A DNA stretch of 64,000 nt from Providencia rettgeri (GTDB lineage: Bacteria; Pseudomonadota; Gammaproteobacteria; Enterobacterales; Enterobacteriaceae): NCBI GenBank assembly GCA_900455085.1, contig UGTZ01000001.1, positions 2,820,501-2,884,500 of the forward strand, given 5' to 3'. The position numbers and the translations under genes are program-made. A model generated the notes under the pieces. That model ran no database searches and had not been told where the DNA came from. It saw only the letters and a list, made by a program, of their open reading frames with translations. Positions 9,595 through 18,268 of this stretch are shown here, piece after piece; within the stretch, counting starts at the first letter, position 1, and the number at the start of each line of letters is the position of its first letter.

Positions 9595-9792
9595 AATTGG
9601 CTCCAGTACTGACATTGCTAATGCGAAAATAAAAGTTATTAATCAATATGTTATTTGTATTACATGCGTTATTGACAATGGGTACAGTCTCGTTAAGATA
9701 ACCCGTGGAATTGTTATTTCTCTTTAAACCAAATGAGTTATCTTGATAAAACGTGTAGTGCCATTGTAAGAAGTGTGGAGCCGCCGCCCTAT

Positions 9793-9806
9793 TGTGGTTT
9801 ACCACA
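9793..9806. promoter_or_regulatory. Inverted repeat in the ttrB-ttrS control region
   Basis: TGTGGTTTACCACA is a 5-bp inverted repeat around TTTA, 43 bases before the ttrS start in the shared 254-base divergent control region. It may be an operator for TtrR or another regulator. A TTGAT half-site at about 9821 could be part of an FNR site, but the other half is poor. Confidence 0.35.
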
Positions 9807-9848
9807 TACCCGTAGCTAAATTGATCTAACGCAACGAATAACTCAAAT

Positions 9849-11606
9849 ATGTTAAAAAAATCGCCTAGGCCGTTGTATCACATACTATTAATCATGCTAC
9901 TGACGTGGTCTTTGCCTGCAATTTCGGCACAATGGACTATCGGAGTATTAGCCTTGCGTGGACCGAGTTCCACCCAATCTCATTGGCAACCACTTATTGA
10001 CACACTCAATGAGTCTATTCCTGGGGAACGTTTTACGTTACAACCACTCAATTTAGATGAAATGAAAGAAGCAATTTCCAACCGTAAGATTGATTTTTTA
10101 CTGACGAATCCTGCCCAATTTATTCAGTTAGATAACCGCTATCATTTACGTTGGTTGCTCTCCCTTCGTTCTGATGTGGAGCCCAACAGCACGACGCGTA
10201 ATGTTATTGGCAGCTTAATATTAGTTCGCAAAGACAGTGATATATCAGAAGTTAAAAACCTAATTGGCAAAAAAGTCGGCGCTATCTCGCCAGATGCTTT
10301 TGGTGGCTATTTATTAGGTTACAAAGTGTTAAGGGATATGGGCTACGATGCGGCTAAAGACTTTAAGATGCAATTTTTAGGCTTTCCTGCTGATGCATTA
10401 TTATATGCACTGCGTGATGATTCATTATCTGCGGCAATTGTTCCTGTCTGTTTATTAGAAAATATGCATAGCGAAGGGCTGATTGATAAAACACAATTTC
10501 GTCCACTAATTCAACATCCAAGCTCTCTCTCTTGTTTAACTAGCACAGAACTGTATCCAAACTGGTCTTTTGCTGCCTTAAGTGAAGTGCCGGATAATTT
10601 AGTCGACAAAGTCACCAAGACATTATTATCAACCGATAAAGCCGCCATGCGTTGGGGAGCTCCGGCCTCGGTGACTCAAGTTGAAACCTTGCTCAGGGAC
10701 GTTAACCAACACCCGCAACAACGTCAAATCTGGCAAGATATCGTCAGTTGGACTATTCAAAACCAAATCACTCTTAGCCTTGTCGCGTTATTTTTTGTGT
10801 TACTTGGCATTAATCATGTTTGGATTGCCTTTTTGGTTAGGCGCCGTAGCCGCCAATTAGAAGAAGCGCATAACCGCTTACGAGAACAAGAAGCCAATTT
10901 ACAAAAGGCACAGCGGTTAAATATTTTGGGGGAAATGGCTTCTGGATTTGCTCATGAATTGAATCAACCCCTGTCTGCAATTCGCCACTATGCTCAGGGG
11001 TGTATTCTACGCCTGACTAAAGAGTCTGAAAGCCACCCATTAATTAACGTATTAACAAAAATCGATGACCAAGCTCAACGTGGAGCCGATATCATTCGTA
11101 ATTTACGCCTCTGGGCGGGTAAACCAAGTCTTGACCCGGCAGTCACCTTGAGCCAACAATCAGTTAAACAGGCCATTAATCATATTTGGCAATTATTGCG
11201 TGCAGACCAACACTACCCCGATGCAAAGTTAATTTTACCTGAAACGCCTGACATCTCCCTGATGTTGCCTGATACGTTACTTGAGCAATTACTTTCCAAT
11301 TTAATCAGCAACAGTTTACAAGCAGGGGCAACCCTACTGCGTTTCGAGTTTCATTTTTCACAACAGCATTTTTTACTCGTTTTGCAGGATAATGCTGGAG
11401 GTATGCCTGCGGGTCAATTAGAGCAAGGTATCACACCATTTGCTACGACTAAAAAAGAAGGTTTAGGGTTAGGTTTAGTGATTTGCCAGCGTTTGATCCA
11501 AAGCCAAGGTGGCGATATTCGTATCGAAAATAACTTAAGTGATGATGGGTTACATGGCCTAATGGTCACTCTCATTTTCAATTATCACAATAAAATCGTG
11601 GATTGA
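9849..11606 (+). CDS. ttrS: Tetrathionate sensor histidine kinase TtrS
   Basis: A 585-residue sensor kinase. Residues about 5-27 are an export signal or first membrane helix. Residues 28 to about 295 form a PhnD-like periplasmic binding domain (WTIGVLALRGP..., IGKKVGAISPDAFGGYLLG) that should sense tetrathionate. A second membrane helix near residue 305-330 (LSLVALFFVLLGINHVW) leads to a coiled coil. The phosphoacceptor is in ASGFAHELNQPLSAIRHY (His near residue 369), followed by the N box NLISNSLQAGA, the G1 box DNAGGMP and the G2 box GLGLGLVICQRL. It is divergent from ttrB and upstream of ttrR. Confidence 0.94.
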   Translation: MLKKSPRPLYHILLIMLLTWSLPAISAQWTIGVLALRGPSSTQSHWQPLIDTLNESIPGERFTLQPLNLDEMKEAISNRKIDFLLTNPAQFIQLDNRYHLRWLLSLRSDVEPNSTTRNVIGSLILVRKDSDISEVKNLIGKKVGAISPDAFGGYLLGYKVLRDMGYDAAKDFKMQFLGFPADALLYALRDDSLSAAIVPVCLLENMHSEGLIDKTQFRPLIQHPSSLSCLTSTELYPNWSFAALSEVPDNLVDKVTKTLLSTDKAAMRWGAPASVTQVETLLRDVNQHPQQRQIWQDIVSWTIQNQITLSLVALFFVLLGINHVWIAFLVRRRSRQLEEAHNRLREQEANLQKAQRLNILGEMASGFAHELNQPLSAIRHYAQGCILRLTKESESHPLINVLTKIDDQAQRGADIIRNLRLWAGKPSLDPAVTLSQQSVKQAINHIWQLLRADQHYPDAKLILPETPDISLMLPDTLLEQLLSNLISNSLQAGATLLRFEFHFSQQHFLLVLQDNAGGMPAGQLEQGITPFATTKKEGLGLGLVICQRLIQSQGGDIRIENNLSDDGLHGLMVTLIFNYHNKIVD

Positions 11607-11732
11607 GCATGTTTTGCCACGTAATTGATAACATTCACATTAACTATATGTGACAATGGCTTTATTACGATAATCAATGCTCATCACATAAAGCACCCTA
11701 TTTTGTCACCCTCTACACGACGAGGTATATGT

Positions 11733-12329
11733 ATGCCAGTGATCCATCTCGTGGATGATGACCCCGATGTAACGGATGCCTGCCAATTCTTACTAGAAAC
11801 ATTGGGCTATAGCGTTACCGTTTGGAATGACAGTGAAGCATTTATCCAAAATGCGGCATTACACCAAGAAGGTGTGGTGTTATTGGATATGCGCATGCCT
11901 AAATTAGACGGGCGACAAGTTCACCAATACCTGAGGGAACAACACAGCACATTAGCCGTGATCTTTTTGTCTGGCCATGGGGATATCCCGATGGCGGTAG
12001 AACAAGTGAAACTGGGTGCCGTTGATTTTCTACAAAAACCCATTGATAGCCAACAGCTTGCTAAGACCTTAGAGCAAGCTCGCTCACAAACCACGAAAGC
12101 CACTGAAGGGTATTTAATTAAACAGCGCTATGAAACGCTCACGCCTCGTGAAAAAGATATCTGTGGCTATGTGTTGCAAGGCTTAATTAACCGTGAAATT
12201 GCTGAGGCAGCCTGTGTTTCTGTGCGCACCGTTGAAGTTCATCGGTCTCGTGTCATGGAGAAAATGGCTGTTCGCAACTTAGCTGAGTTAATGAGCACCA
12301 TGCAGGCAGTTAACGCTTTAAACGAATAA
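11733..12329 (+). CDS. ttrR: Tetrathionate response regulator TtrR
   Basis: A 198-residue FixJ/NarL-type response regulator. The receiver has the acidic pair DDDPD at the start, the phosphoacceptor Asp in VVLLDMRMPKLDG (near residue 53) and the conserved Lys in DFLQKPI (near residue 103). The C-terminal LuxR-type helix-turn-helix begins LTPREKDICGYVLQGL. It should activate ttrBCA in response to TtrS. The ATG at 11733 follows ACGAGG and matches family length; a longer open frame back to 11625 is not needed. The gap of 126 bases after ttrS suggests co-transcription. Confidence 0.93.
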   Translation: MPVIHLVDDDPDVTDACQFLLETLGYSVTVWNDSEAFIQNAALHQEGVVLLDMRMPKLDGRQVHQYLREQHSTLAVIFLSGHGDIPMAVEQVKLGAVDFLQKPIDSQQLAKTLEQARSQTTKATEGYLIKQRYETLTPREKDICGYVLQGLINREIAEAACVSVRTVEVHRSRVMEKMAVRNLAELMSTMQAVNALNE

Positions 12330-12387
12330 TTTGATATAGTTTAATCATGCCTTTTTATTAATTTATGACTAATATATTCGGATAATA

Positions 12388-13332
12388 ATGATACTAGCTC
12401 CAAAATTTCAAAAACGGTTCCTCCATCCTCGTTACTGGCTAACTTGGCTAGGTATTGGCGTATTATATCTTCTTGTTTTATTGCCTTATCCTGTCATTTA
12501 TTGGATGGGAACTCGTTTAGGTTTGTTTTCCAAGCGCTTTTTGAAAAAGCGGGTGAAAGTCGCAGAACGAAATTTGCAATTATGCTTTCCAGAGATGAGT
12601 GAGCAGGAACGGCAGCGTTGCATAGACAAAAACTTTGAATCTGTCGGCATGGGCTTATTTGAAACGGGTATGGCTTGGTTTTGGCCTGATTGGCGCGTTC
12701 GTCGCTGGGTCAAAGTCATTGGGGAAGAAAATGCCGTTGCAGCTCGCCAAACTGGCAGAGGTATTATCGCGCTCGGCGTTCATTTTTTAACCTTGGAAAT
12801 AGGTGCTCGAGCCTTTGGTATGTTAAATCCGGGTATTGGTGTGTATCGCGCCAATGATAATAACCTGCTTGATTGGTTACAAACCCGTGGTCGGTTACGT
12901 TCCAATAAATATATGTTGGATCGCAAAGATATGAAAGGCATGGTCCGCGACTTAAAAAATGGGGAAATTTTATGGTATGCCCCCGACCATGATTACGGCC
13001 CACGCAATAGTACATTTGCACCTTTATTCGCTGTAGAAAATGCAGCGACAACCAATGGTTCACAAATTATTTTACGCCTGGCTTCCCCTTTAGTGGTGCC
13101 TTTTACCCCAAGGCGTTTACCTAACGGTAAAGGTTATGAATTGATCATTCAACCTGCCATTGATGATTTCCCAATTGAAGATAATGTGGCTACCGCAACC
13201 ATGATGAACCAAATTATCGAAAAAGAAATCCTCAGGGCGCCAGAACAATATATGTGGCTACACCGCCGTTTTAAAACACGCCCTGAAGGGGAACCTTCGT
13301 TATACGGGGATTTAGACAAAATCCATCATTAA
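12388..13332 (+). CDS. lpxL: Lipid A lauroyl acyltransferase LpxL (LpxP-like)
   Basis: A 314-residue inner-membrane acyltransferase that adds the secondary fatty acyl chain to Kdo2-lipid IVA. After the signature HPRYWLTWLGIGVLYL and one N-terminal membrane helix come FESVGMGLFETGMAWFWPD, the catalytic HX4E motif HFLTLE (near residue 131), RSNKYMLDRKD and YMWLHRRFKTRPEG, all diagnostic of LpxL/LpxP. LpxP (cold-induced palmitoleoyl transferase) is the close alternative; neighbourhood with mdtG and trhO favours LpxL. The frame is intact. Confidence 0.9.
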   Translation: MILAPKFQKRFLHPRYWLTWLGIGVLYLLVLLPYPVIYWMGTRLGLFSKRFLKKRVKVAERNLQLCFPEMSEQERQRCIDKNFESVGMGLFETGMAWFWPDWRVRRWVKVIGEENAVAARQTGRGIIALGVHFLTLEIGARAFGMLNPGIGVYRANDNNLLDWLQTRGRLRSNKYMLDRKDMKGMVRDLKNGEILWYAPDHDYGPRNSTFAPLFAVENAATTNGSQIILRLASPLVVPFTPRRLPNGKGYELIIQPAIDDFPIEDNVATATMMNQIIEKEILRAPEQYMWLHRRFKTRPEGEPSLYGDLDKIHH

Positions 13333-13354
13333 TGATTAACGTAATCAGATAAAT

Positions 13355-13558
13355 TATGGCGTGATTTTTCAACTATTTTTTATGATGCTTTTCTTGCTGT
13401 TTTTTATACTGTTTTCTCTAAATATGGCGTGATTTTTCAACTGCTTTTTATGATGTTTTTCTTGCTATTTTTTATGCTGTTTTCTCTAAATATGGCGTGA
13501 TTTTTCAACTGTTTTTTATGATGCTTTTCTTGTTGTTTTTCATACTGTTTTCCCTAAA
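13355..13558. repeat. Three tandem 68-bp repeats
   Basis: Units at 13355-13422, 13423-13490 and 13491-13558, each starting TATGGCGTGATTTTTCAACT and ending in TTTTC(T/C)CTAAA, with only a few substitutions between them. The end of the third unit is also the left end of the ERIC element that follows, so the two repeat systems share a boundary. No protein is evident. Confidence 0.9.
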
Positions 13559-13675
13559 TAGTCGGGTCTACAGCTAGGCGGCAAAATGAAGATATCCCGA
13601 GGAGCATACATAAGTATGTGACTCGGGTAGCTGAGTGAAGCCAACAACGCTGTAGAACTGAATATGACGGGAAAA
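13546..13675. repeat. ERIC (enterobacterial repetitive intergenic consensus) element
   Basis: The sequence follows the ERIC consensus: left end TTTTCCCTAAATAG, central GGAGCATACATAAGTATGTG (matches the classic ERIC primer sites), right end TATGACGGGAAAA. It can fold into one long hairpin: TTTTCCC/GGGAAAA at the ends, CTACAGC/GCTGTAG inside, then CCCGAG/CTCGGG and CATAC/GTATG at the tip. It lies between lpxL and mdtG. Confidence 0.85.
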
Positions 13676-13907
13676 GTGACTCGGGTAGCTGAATGAAGCT
13701 AACAACGCTGTAGAACTGAATATGACGGGAAAAGTGACTTGGGTAGCTGAATGAGGCCAACAACGCTGTAGAACTGAATATGACGGGAAAAGTGACTTGG
13801 GTAGCTGAATGAGGCCAACAACGCTGTAGAACTGAATATGACGGGAAAAGTGACTTGGGTAGCTGAATGAGGCCAACAACGCTGTAGAACTGAATATAAC
13901 GGGAAAA
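13618..13907. repeat. Five tandem 58-bp copies of the right half of the ERIC element
   Basis: Units start at 13618, 13676, 13734, 13792 and 13850. Each runs from GTGACT(C/T)GGGTAGCTGA to TAT(G/A)ACGGGAAAA. The first unit is the right half of the intact ERIC. The later units differ from one another by few bases, which suggests recent expansion. The terminal ATGACGGGAAAA also forms the first codons of mdtG just downstream. Confidence 0.92.
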
Positions 13908-13909
13908 TT

Positions 13910-15136
13910 ATGACGGGAAAAACAGAGTATTGGAAACGTAACCTATACGTCGTGTGGTTCGGCTGTTTTTTAACAGGTGCCGCCTTTAGCCTGATCATGC
14001 CTTTTCTCCCGTTATATATTGAAGAACTTGGTGTCAAAGACCATGCTTCGTTGAATTTATGGACTGGTGCCGTTTTTAGTATCACCTTTTTATTTTCTGC
14101 CATTGCCGCTCCATTTTGGGGGAGATTATCCGATCGCAAAGGGCGAAAATTAATGCTATTGCGATCCGCGCTGGGCATGGCGATTGTCATGGTGTTAATC
14201 GGCTTTGCGCAGAATATTTGGCAATTATTAGCCTTAAGAGCCATATTAGGTTTATTGGGTGGCTTTGTTCCTAATGCTAACGCGTTGATTGCAACTCAAA
14301 TTCCCGTGAAAAAAAGCGGCTGGGCTATGGGCGTCCTTGCGACTGGTGCGGTCAGTGGCGCACTTATTGGCCCATTAATCGGCGGTTTTCTTGCTGACCA
14401 ATATGGCTTACGCCCCGTCTTTTTTATTACAGCAACGGTGCTGTTTATTTGCTTTTTTGTCACGCTCTTTTATGTTAGAGAACGCTTCACACCCGTTTCG
14501 CGCAAAGATGCATTGTCCAGCAAGCAAGTATTTGCCTCACTACGCAATAAGAATTTAGTCATTAGCTTGTTTTTCACCACGATGATCATTCAAGCTGCGA
14601 TGGGGTCAATCAACCCCGTGATCACCCTCTATGTTCGGGATCTATCTGATTCTTTAGAAAACCTCGCCTTTGTCAGTGGTGTAATAGCCTCCATTCCCGG
14701 TGTTGCGGCTTTAATCAGTGCGCCCATGTTAGGTAAACTCAGTGACCGAATAGGCCCTGAAAAAGTTTTACTCGCCGTGCTGGGCGCATCTATTTTTGTA
14801 TTATTCCCAATGGGGTTGGTAAGTAGTTATTGGGAGTTAGGCTTTCTCCGATTTATGCTTGGGGCACTAAATGCTGCACTATTACCTGCAGTACAAACGT
14901 TAATTATCTATAATATTTCTCACCAAGTGACTGGGCGTATTTTCAGCTATAACCAAGCATTACGCGATGTTGGAAACGTGACAGGGCCTTTAATGGGCTC
15001 CTTTGTCGCTGCCACCTATGGTTTCAGAGCCGTATTCTTTTTCACTGCGGCGTTAGTTCTCTTCAACTTAATTTATTCATGGTTAGTTATCCGGCGCCAA
15101 TCCGATGGTCTACGCGCTTCCCCGTCCGACCAATAA
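13910..15136 (+). CDS. mdtG: MFS drug efflux transporter MdtG
   Basis: A 408-residue, 12-helix major facilitator protein, an inner-membrane proton/drug antiporter. It closely follows E. coli MdtG: WKRNL, GCFLTGAAFSLIMPFLPLY, SITFLFSAIAAPFWGRLSDR (motif A), GRKLMLLRSALGM and GRIFSYNQALRD(V)GNVTGP. Substrates known for the family include fosfomycin and deoxycholate. The start is unusual: the ATG and the first four codons (MTGK) are the end of an ERIC-derived repeat, and no good ribosome site precedes it. The true promoter must lie in or before the repeats. Confidence 0.92.
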   Translation: MTGKTEYWKRNLYVVWFGCFLTGAAFSLIMPFLPLYIEELGVKDHASLNLWTGAVFSITFLFSAIAAPFWGRLSDRKGRKLMLLRSALGMAIVMVLIGFAQNIWQLLALRAILGLLGGFVPNANALIATQIPVKKSGWAMGVLATGAVSGALIGPLIGGFLADQYGLRPVFFITATVLFICFFVTLFYVRERFTPVSRKDALSSKQVFASLRNKNLVISLFFTTMIIQAAMGSINPVITLYVRDLSDSLENLAFVSGVIASIPGVAALISAPMLGKLSDRIGPEKVLLAVLGASIFVLFPMGLVSSYWELGFLRFMLGALNAALLPAVQTLIIYNISHQVTGRIFSYNQALRDVGNVTGPLMGSFVAATYGFRAVFFFTAALVLFNLIYSWLVIRRQSDGLRASPSDQ

Positions 15137-15519
15137 CCCCCTTGCTATTTTTTGTACAAAAACCTGATGATTTATACGCTTTATTGTCTCACTTTGCTTA
15201 AAATTAAAATTTTACAACTTCAAACAATTGATTTTAAACAACTTAATCGATTCAAAATTCTTTCTTTTATTGTCAACTAAAATCCTGTATCTTCCCCTAG
15301 CTTATCGTGAGAAATGAGAGTTATATCGACTTTTCACCTTAAAAGCACACCTTTTACAATAAATTCATTCTGTATATAGGTGATTCTATAATAATGTATG
15401 TTAAAAATATGTTTCACATGTTTATGTTAACATATCAATAACAATTGACATTCAAGCGCACGGCTTGGTGTTTTATATCATGCACAACCTCTCAAGAGAG
15501 TATTTATGGGAGTTCACAG
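15137..15519. other. AT-rich intergenic region before the peptide transporter
   Basis: About 380 bases with no convincing gene. It presumably holds the transporter promoter. An open frame continuing upstream from the transporter to 15445 is not used, because the ATG at 15520 has the ribosome site. Confidence 0.5.
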
Positions 15520-17049
15520 ATGAACAATTCTGCGACTAAAACAAAAACTTTTTTTGGGCATCCATACCCATTGAGTTCGCTTTTCCTCACAGAAATGTGG
15601 GAACGCTTCTCTTTTTACGGAGTTAGACCGTTACTTATCCTATTTATGAGTGCGGCATTATTACAAGGCGGAATGGAATTACCTATTGAACAAGCTTCCG
15701 CTATTGTCGGTATTTTCGCTGGTGGGGTTTATATCACCTCGTTGCCGGGTGGTTGGTTAGCCGATAACTGGTTAGGCCAACGCCGCGCGGTTTGGTACGG
15801 CTCATTAATTATTGCGTTTGGCCATTTATCCATCGCAATGTCTGCCTTTTTATCAAATACCTTCTTTTTCGTTGGTTTATTACTCATCGTATTAGGTACA
15901 GGGTTATTTAAAACCTGTATTACTGTGATGGTAGGAACGCTGTATAAGAAAGAAGATACACGTCGTGATGGCGGTTTCTCTCTGTTCTATATGGGTATTA
16001 ACATGGGTTCATTTATTGCCCCGTTAATTATTGGTCCACTTCATGAAAAATATGGCTGGCATTTAGGTTTTGGCCTTGGTGGCTTAGGAATGCTAATTGC
16101 CCTGTTAATTTTCCGTTTTTACGCCATTCCTCAAATGCGCCGCTATGATAAAGAAGTTGGCCTTGATTCCACATGGAACCGCCCAACAGTTGAGCGCAAA
16201 AACGTGGGGAAATGGGTAACCTTTGCCATGGTATTATTGGCCATACTGGTTGTCTTGATTGATAATGGTACGATTCCATTTAATGCCTCAATCATCGCGA
16301 AAAGCTCTGCTTATGTTATCTCGACCTGTGTGGGCATCTATTTCTTATTTATGTTCTTCCTTGGCGGTTTAAACAGTAGCGAGCGTTCTCGCTTACTGGC
16401 TTGCTTAATTTTACTGATTGCAGCCGCATTCTTCTGGTCCGCTTTTGAGCAAAAACCGACTTCATTTAATATCTTTGCTCGCGACTATACTGACCGCCAA
16501 ATGGGCAGTTTTGAAATCCCAACCATTTGGTTCCAATCAATCAATGCGTTGTTTATTATATTGTTAGCCCCAGTATTTAGCTGGTTCTGGCCTTCTCTGG
16601 CTAAACGTAATATGAACCCAAGCAGCATGACCAAGTTCGTGATTGGTATCTTATTTGCTGCAGGTGGCTTTGCTATCATGATGGTGGCAGCAAACCAAGT
16701 GCTTGCAACACAAAGTGGCGTTTCCCCTTTCTGGCTAGTTGGCAGTATCTTATTACTGACATTAGGAGAACTGTGCTTGAGCCCTATCGGCTTGGCAACA
16801 ATGACTTTGCTCGCACCACAAAAAATGCGTGGTCAAGTGATGGGGTTATGGTTCTGTGCGAGTGCGTTGGGTAACCTTGCCGCAGGTATCATGGGTGGTA
16901 ACATCCGTAAAGACCAATTGGATTCAATGCCTGAGCTATTCTCCCATGTCTCTATTGCGCTGGTCATCTGTGCGGTCGTATTGGCAGCGTTGATTATCCC
17001 TGTCAGGAAAATGCTCAAAAATGCAGACAAAAATGAAGCAAATGCTTAA
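15520..17049 (+). CDS. Proton-dependent oligopeptide transporter (POT/PTR family)
   Basis: A 509-residue polytopic membrane protein that couples di/tripeptide uptake to proton entry. The POT signature is clear: EMWERFSFYGVRPLL (ExxERFxYYG type, near residue 25), GGWLADNWLGQRRAVWYG, and FSLFYMGINMGSFIAPLI. It resembles the DtpT-like branch more than E. coli DtpA/B, so no symbol is given. The ATG at 15520 follows GGGAG with 7-base spacing. A hairpin follows the stop. Confidence 0.87.
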   Translation: MNNSATKTKTFFGHPYPLSSLFLTEMWERFSFYGVRPLLILFMSAALLQGGMELPIEQASAIVGIFAGGVYITSLPGGWLADNWLGQRRAVWYGSLIIAFGHLSIAMSAFLSNTFFFVGLLLIVLGTGLFKTCITVMVGTLYKKEDTRRDGGFSLFYMGINMGSFIAPLIIGPLHEKYGWHLGFGLGGLGMLIALLIFRFYAIPQMRRYDKEVGLDSTWNRPTVERKNVGKWVTFAMVLLAILVVLIDNGTIPFNASIIAKSSAYVISTCVGIYFLFMFFLGGLNSSERSRLLACLILLIAAAFFWSAFEQKPTSFNIFARDYTDRQMGSFEIPTIWFQSINALFIILLAPVFSWFWPSLAKRNMNPSSMTKFVIGILFAAGGFAIMMVAANQVLATQSGVSPFWLVGSILLLTLGELCLSPIGLATMTLLAPQKMRGQVMGLWFCASALGNLAAGIMGGNIRKDQLDSMPELFSHVSIALVICAVVLAALIIPVRKMLKNADKNEANA

Positions 17050-17071
17050 TAACGCGGATTAATTGTCTTTT

Positions 17072-17100
17072 ATCCGGTAGCAACCCACACGCTACCGGAT
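17072..17100. terminator. Hairpin after the peptide transporter
   Basis: Perfect 10-bp stem ATCCGGTAGC/GCTACCGGAT with a 9-base loop. It is not followed by a T-run on either strand, so terminator function is uncertain. Confidence 0.45.
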
Positions 17101-17207
17101 CTCCCCCCCAGCTTCATTAGCCTATTAATAATTTGCCTATTATATTTCATAAAATAGGCGTTATACTGGCCTTTCATCATCCCATAATGACTCTTGGAAA
17201 CCCTATA

Positions 17208-17996
17208 ATGAGCCTTTCTGCTCCCATTTACTATGTTGATGCTTTTACAGATACCCTTTTTCACGGTAATCCTGCAGCGGTTGTATTACTCGATAACTGG
17301 TTATCAGATGAACAGCTAATTGCAATTGCTGCAGAAGTTAATTTGTCAGAAACCGCATTTTTAGTCGATCGTCATATTCGATGGTTCACCCCTAAAGTTG
17401 AAGTAAAATTATGTGGTCATGCAACACTTGCCGCAGCCTTTGTGTTAAACCATGTGCTCCAACAAAACATTCATCCTTTAACATTTAGCTCTTTATCAGG
17501 TGAGTTGGTTGTGACACAAAATGCCCAAGGGTTTACACTCGATTTTCCAATTATTGAATCTGTACAAAGTCATCCAGACCAATACCCACACCTCGCTGAC
17601 ATCCTTGGAATCAAAATCAAAGAGCTTTGGATAGCGAAAGACCGTTACCTGTGTTTTCTTGAAGGTGCAGAACTCGTTCAAAACTGCCAGCCGGATATGC
17701 TAAAGCTTTCACAGCTTTCTCTACCTGGATTAACAATTACAGCAGAAAGTGCGACTAACGATTGTGATTTTGTTTCTCGTTATTTTGCCCCAGCAAAAGG
17801 GGTTGATGAAGACCCTGTAACAGGCACTTCACATTGTGCTATTGCACCAATATGGGCAAATCGGCTAAATAAAGTGCAGTTAGTTGGCCATCAAATATCA
17901 TCACGCGGAGGAGTAGTTCATTGCGAGCTAGCCTCTGGTCGAGTAAAACTAACAGGTAACGCCGTTTTGTTTCTAACAGGCCAAATCCTAATTTAA
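17208..17996 (+). CDS. PhzF-family isomerase/epimerase
   Basis: A 262-residue protein of the PhzF/diaminopimelate-epimerase-like fold. Motifs include YVDAFTDTLFHGNPAAVV at the start, NLSETAFL with the likely catalytic Glu (near residue 47), RWFTPKVEVKLCGHATLAAA and DPVTGTSHCA near residue 205. Family members isomerise phenazine precursors or act on unknown small molecules; the substrate cannot be inferred. It is slightly shorter than the usual 280-300 residues. I chose the ATG at 17208, preceded by TTGGAAA, over upstream ATGs in the same frame. Confidence 0.8.
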   Translation: MSLSAPIYYVDAFTDTLFHGNPAAVVLLDNWLSDEQLIAIAAEVNLSETAFLVDRHIRWFTPKVEVKLCGHATLAAAFVLNHVLQQNIHPLTFSSLSGELVVTQNAQGFTLDFPIIESVQSHPDQYPHLADILGIKIKELWIAKDRYLCFLEGAELVQNCQPDMLKLSQLSLPGLTITAESATNDCDFVSRYFAPAKGVDEDPVTGTSHCAIAPIWANRLNKVQLVGHQISSRGGVVHCELASGRVKLTGNAVLFLTGQILI

Positions 17997-18268
17997 GTTT
18001 TATAAATCAATAAACTAGAATAAAAGCCATTTTTTCCTGCCTGTTTCTCCTACTTCAATTCCGCCAGCGCCATTATTTTTCTTGAAATATTGGCGCCCAT
18101 TTCATATTAGAAAAAAAAATTTTTTAACATTTAACTAAAAATTTTAATTCCACATTAATTTAGTTTACAATCATAATCATTATTAAAGATATAATTACAA
18201 TTATAAATATTTCTAATTGAAGCTTTGGCCAATTGTGAAAAACTCATTCGATATAAGGAACTTATAAG

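Noticed and set aside
11625..11732. N-terminal extension of TtrR
   Set aside because: It has no ribosome site and adds 36 residues before the normal receiver start.
13618..13907. CRISPR array
   Set aside because: The 58-bp units are directly adjacent with no spacers and derive from an ERIC element.
13554..14244. Overlapping minus-strand open frames with repeated SYPSHFSRHIQFYSVV-like sequence
   Set aside because: They are translations of the tandem ERIC-derived 58-bp repeats and of the antisense of mdtG, with no ribosome site.
18001..18268. Gene between the PhzF-like gene and the deaminase gene
   Set aside because: The stretch is AT-rich, with no frame having a start and ribosome site; it is most likely the deaminase promoter region.
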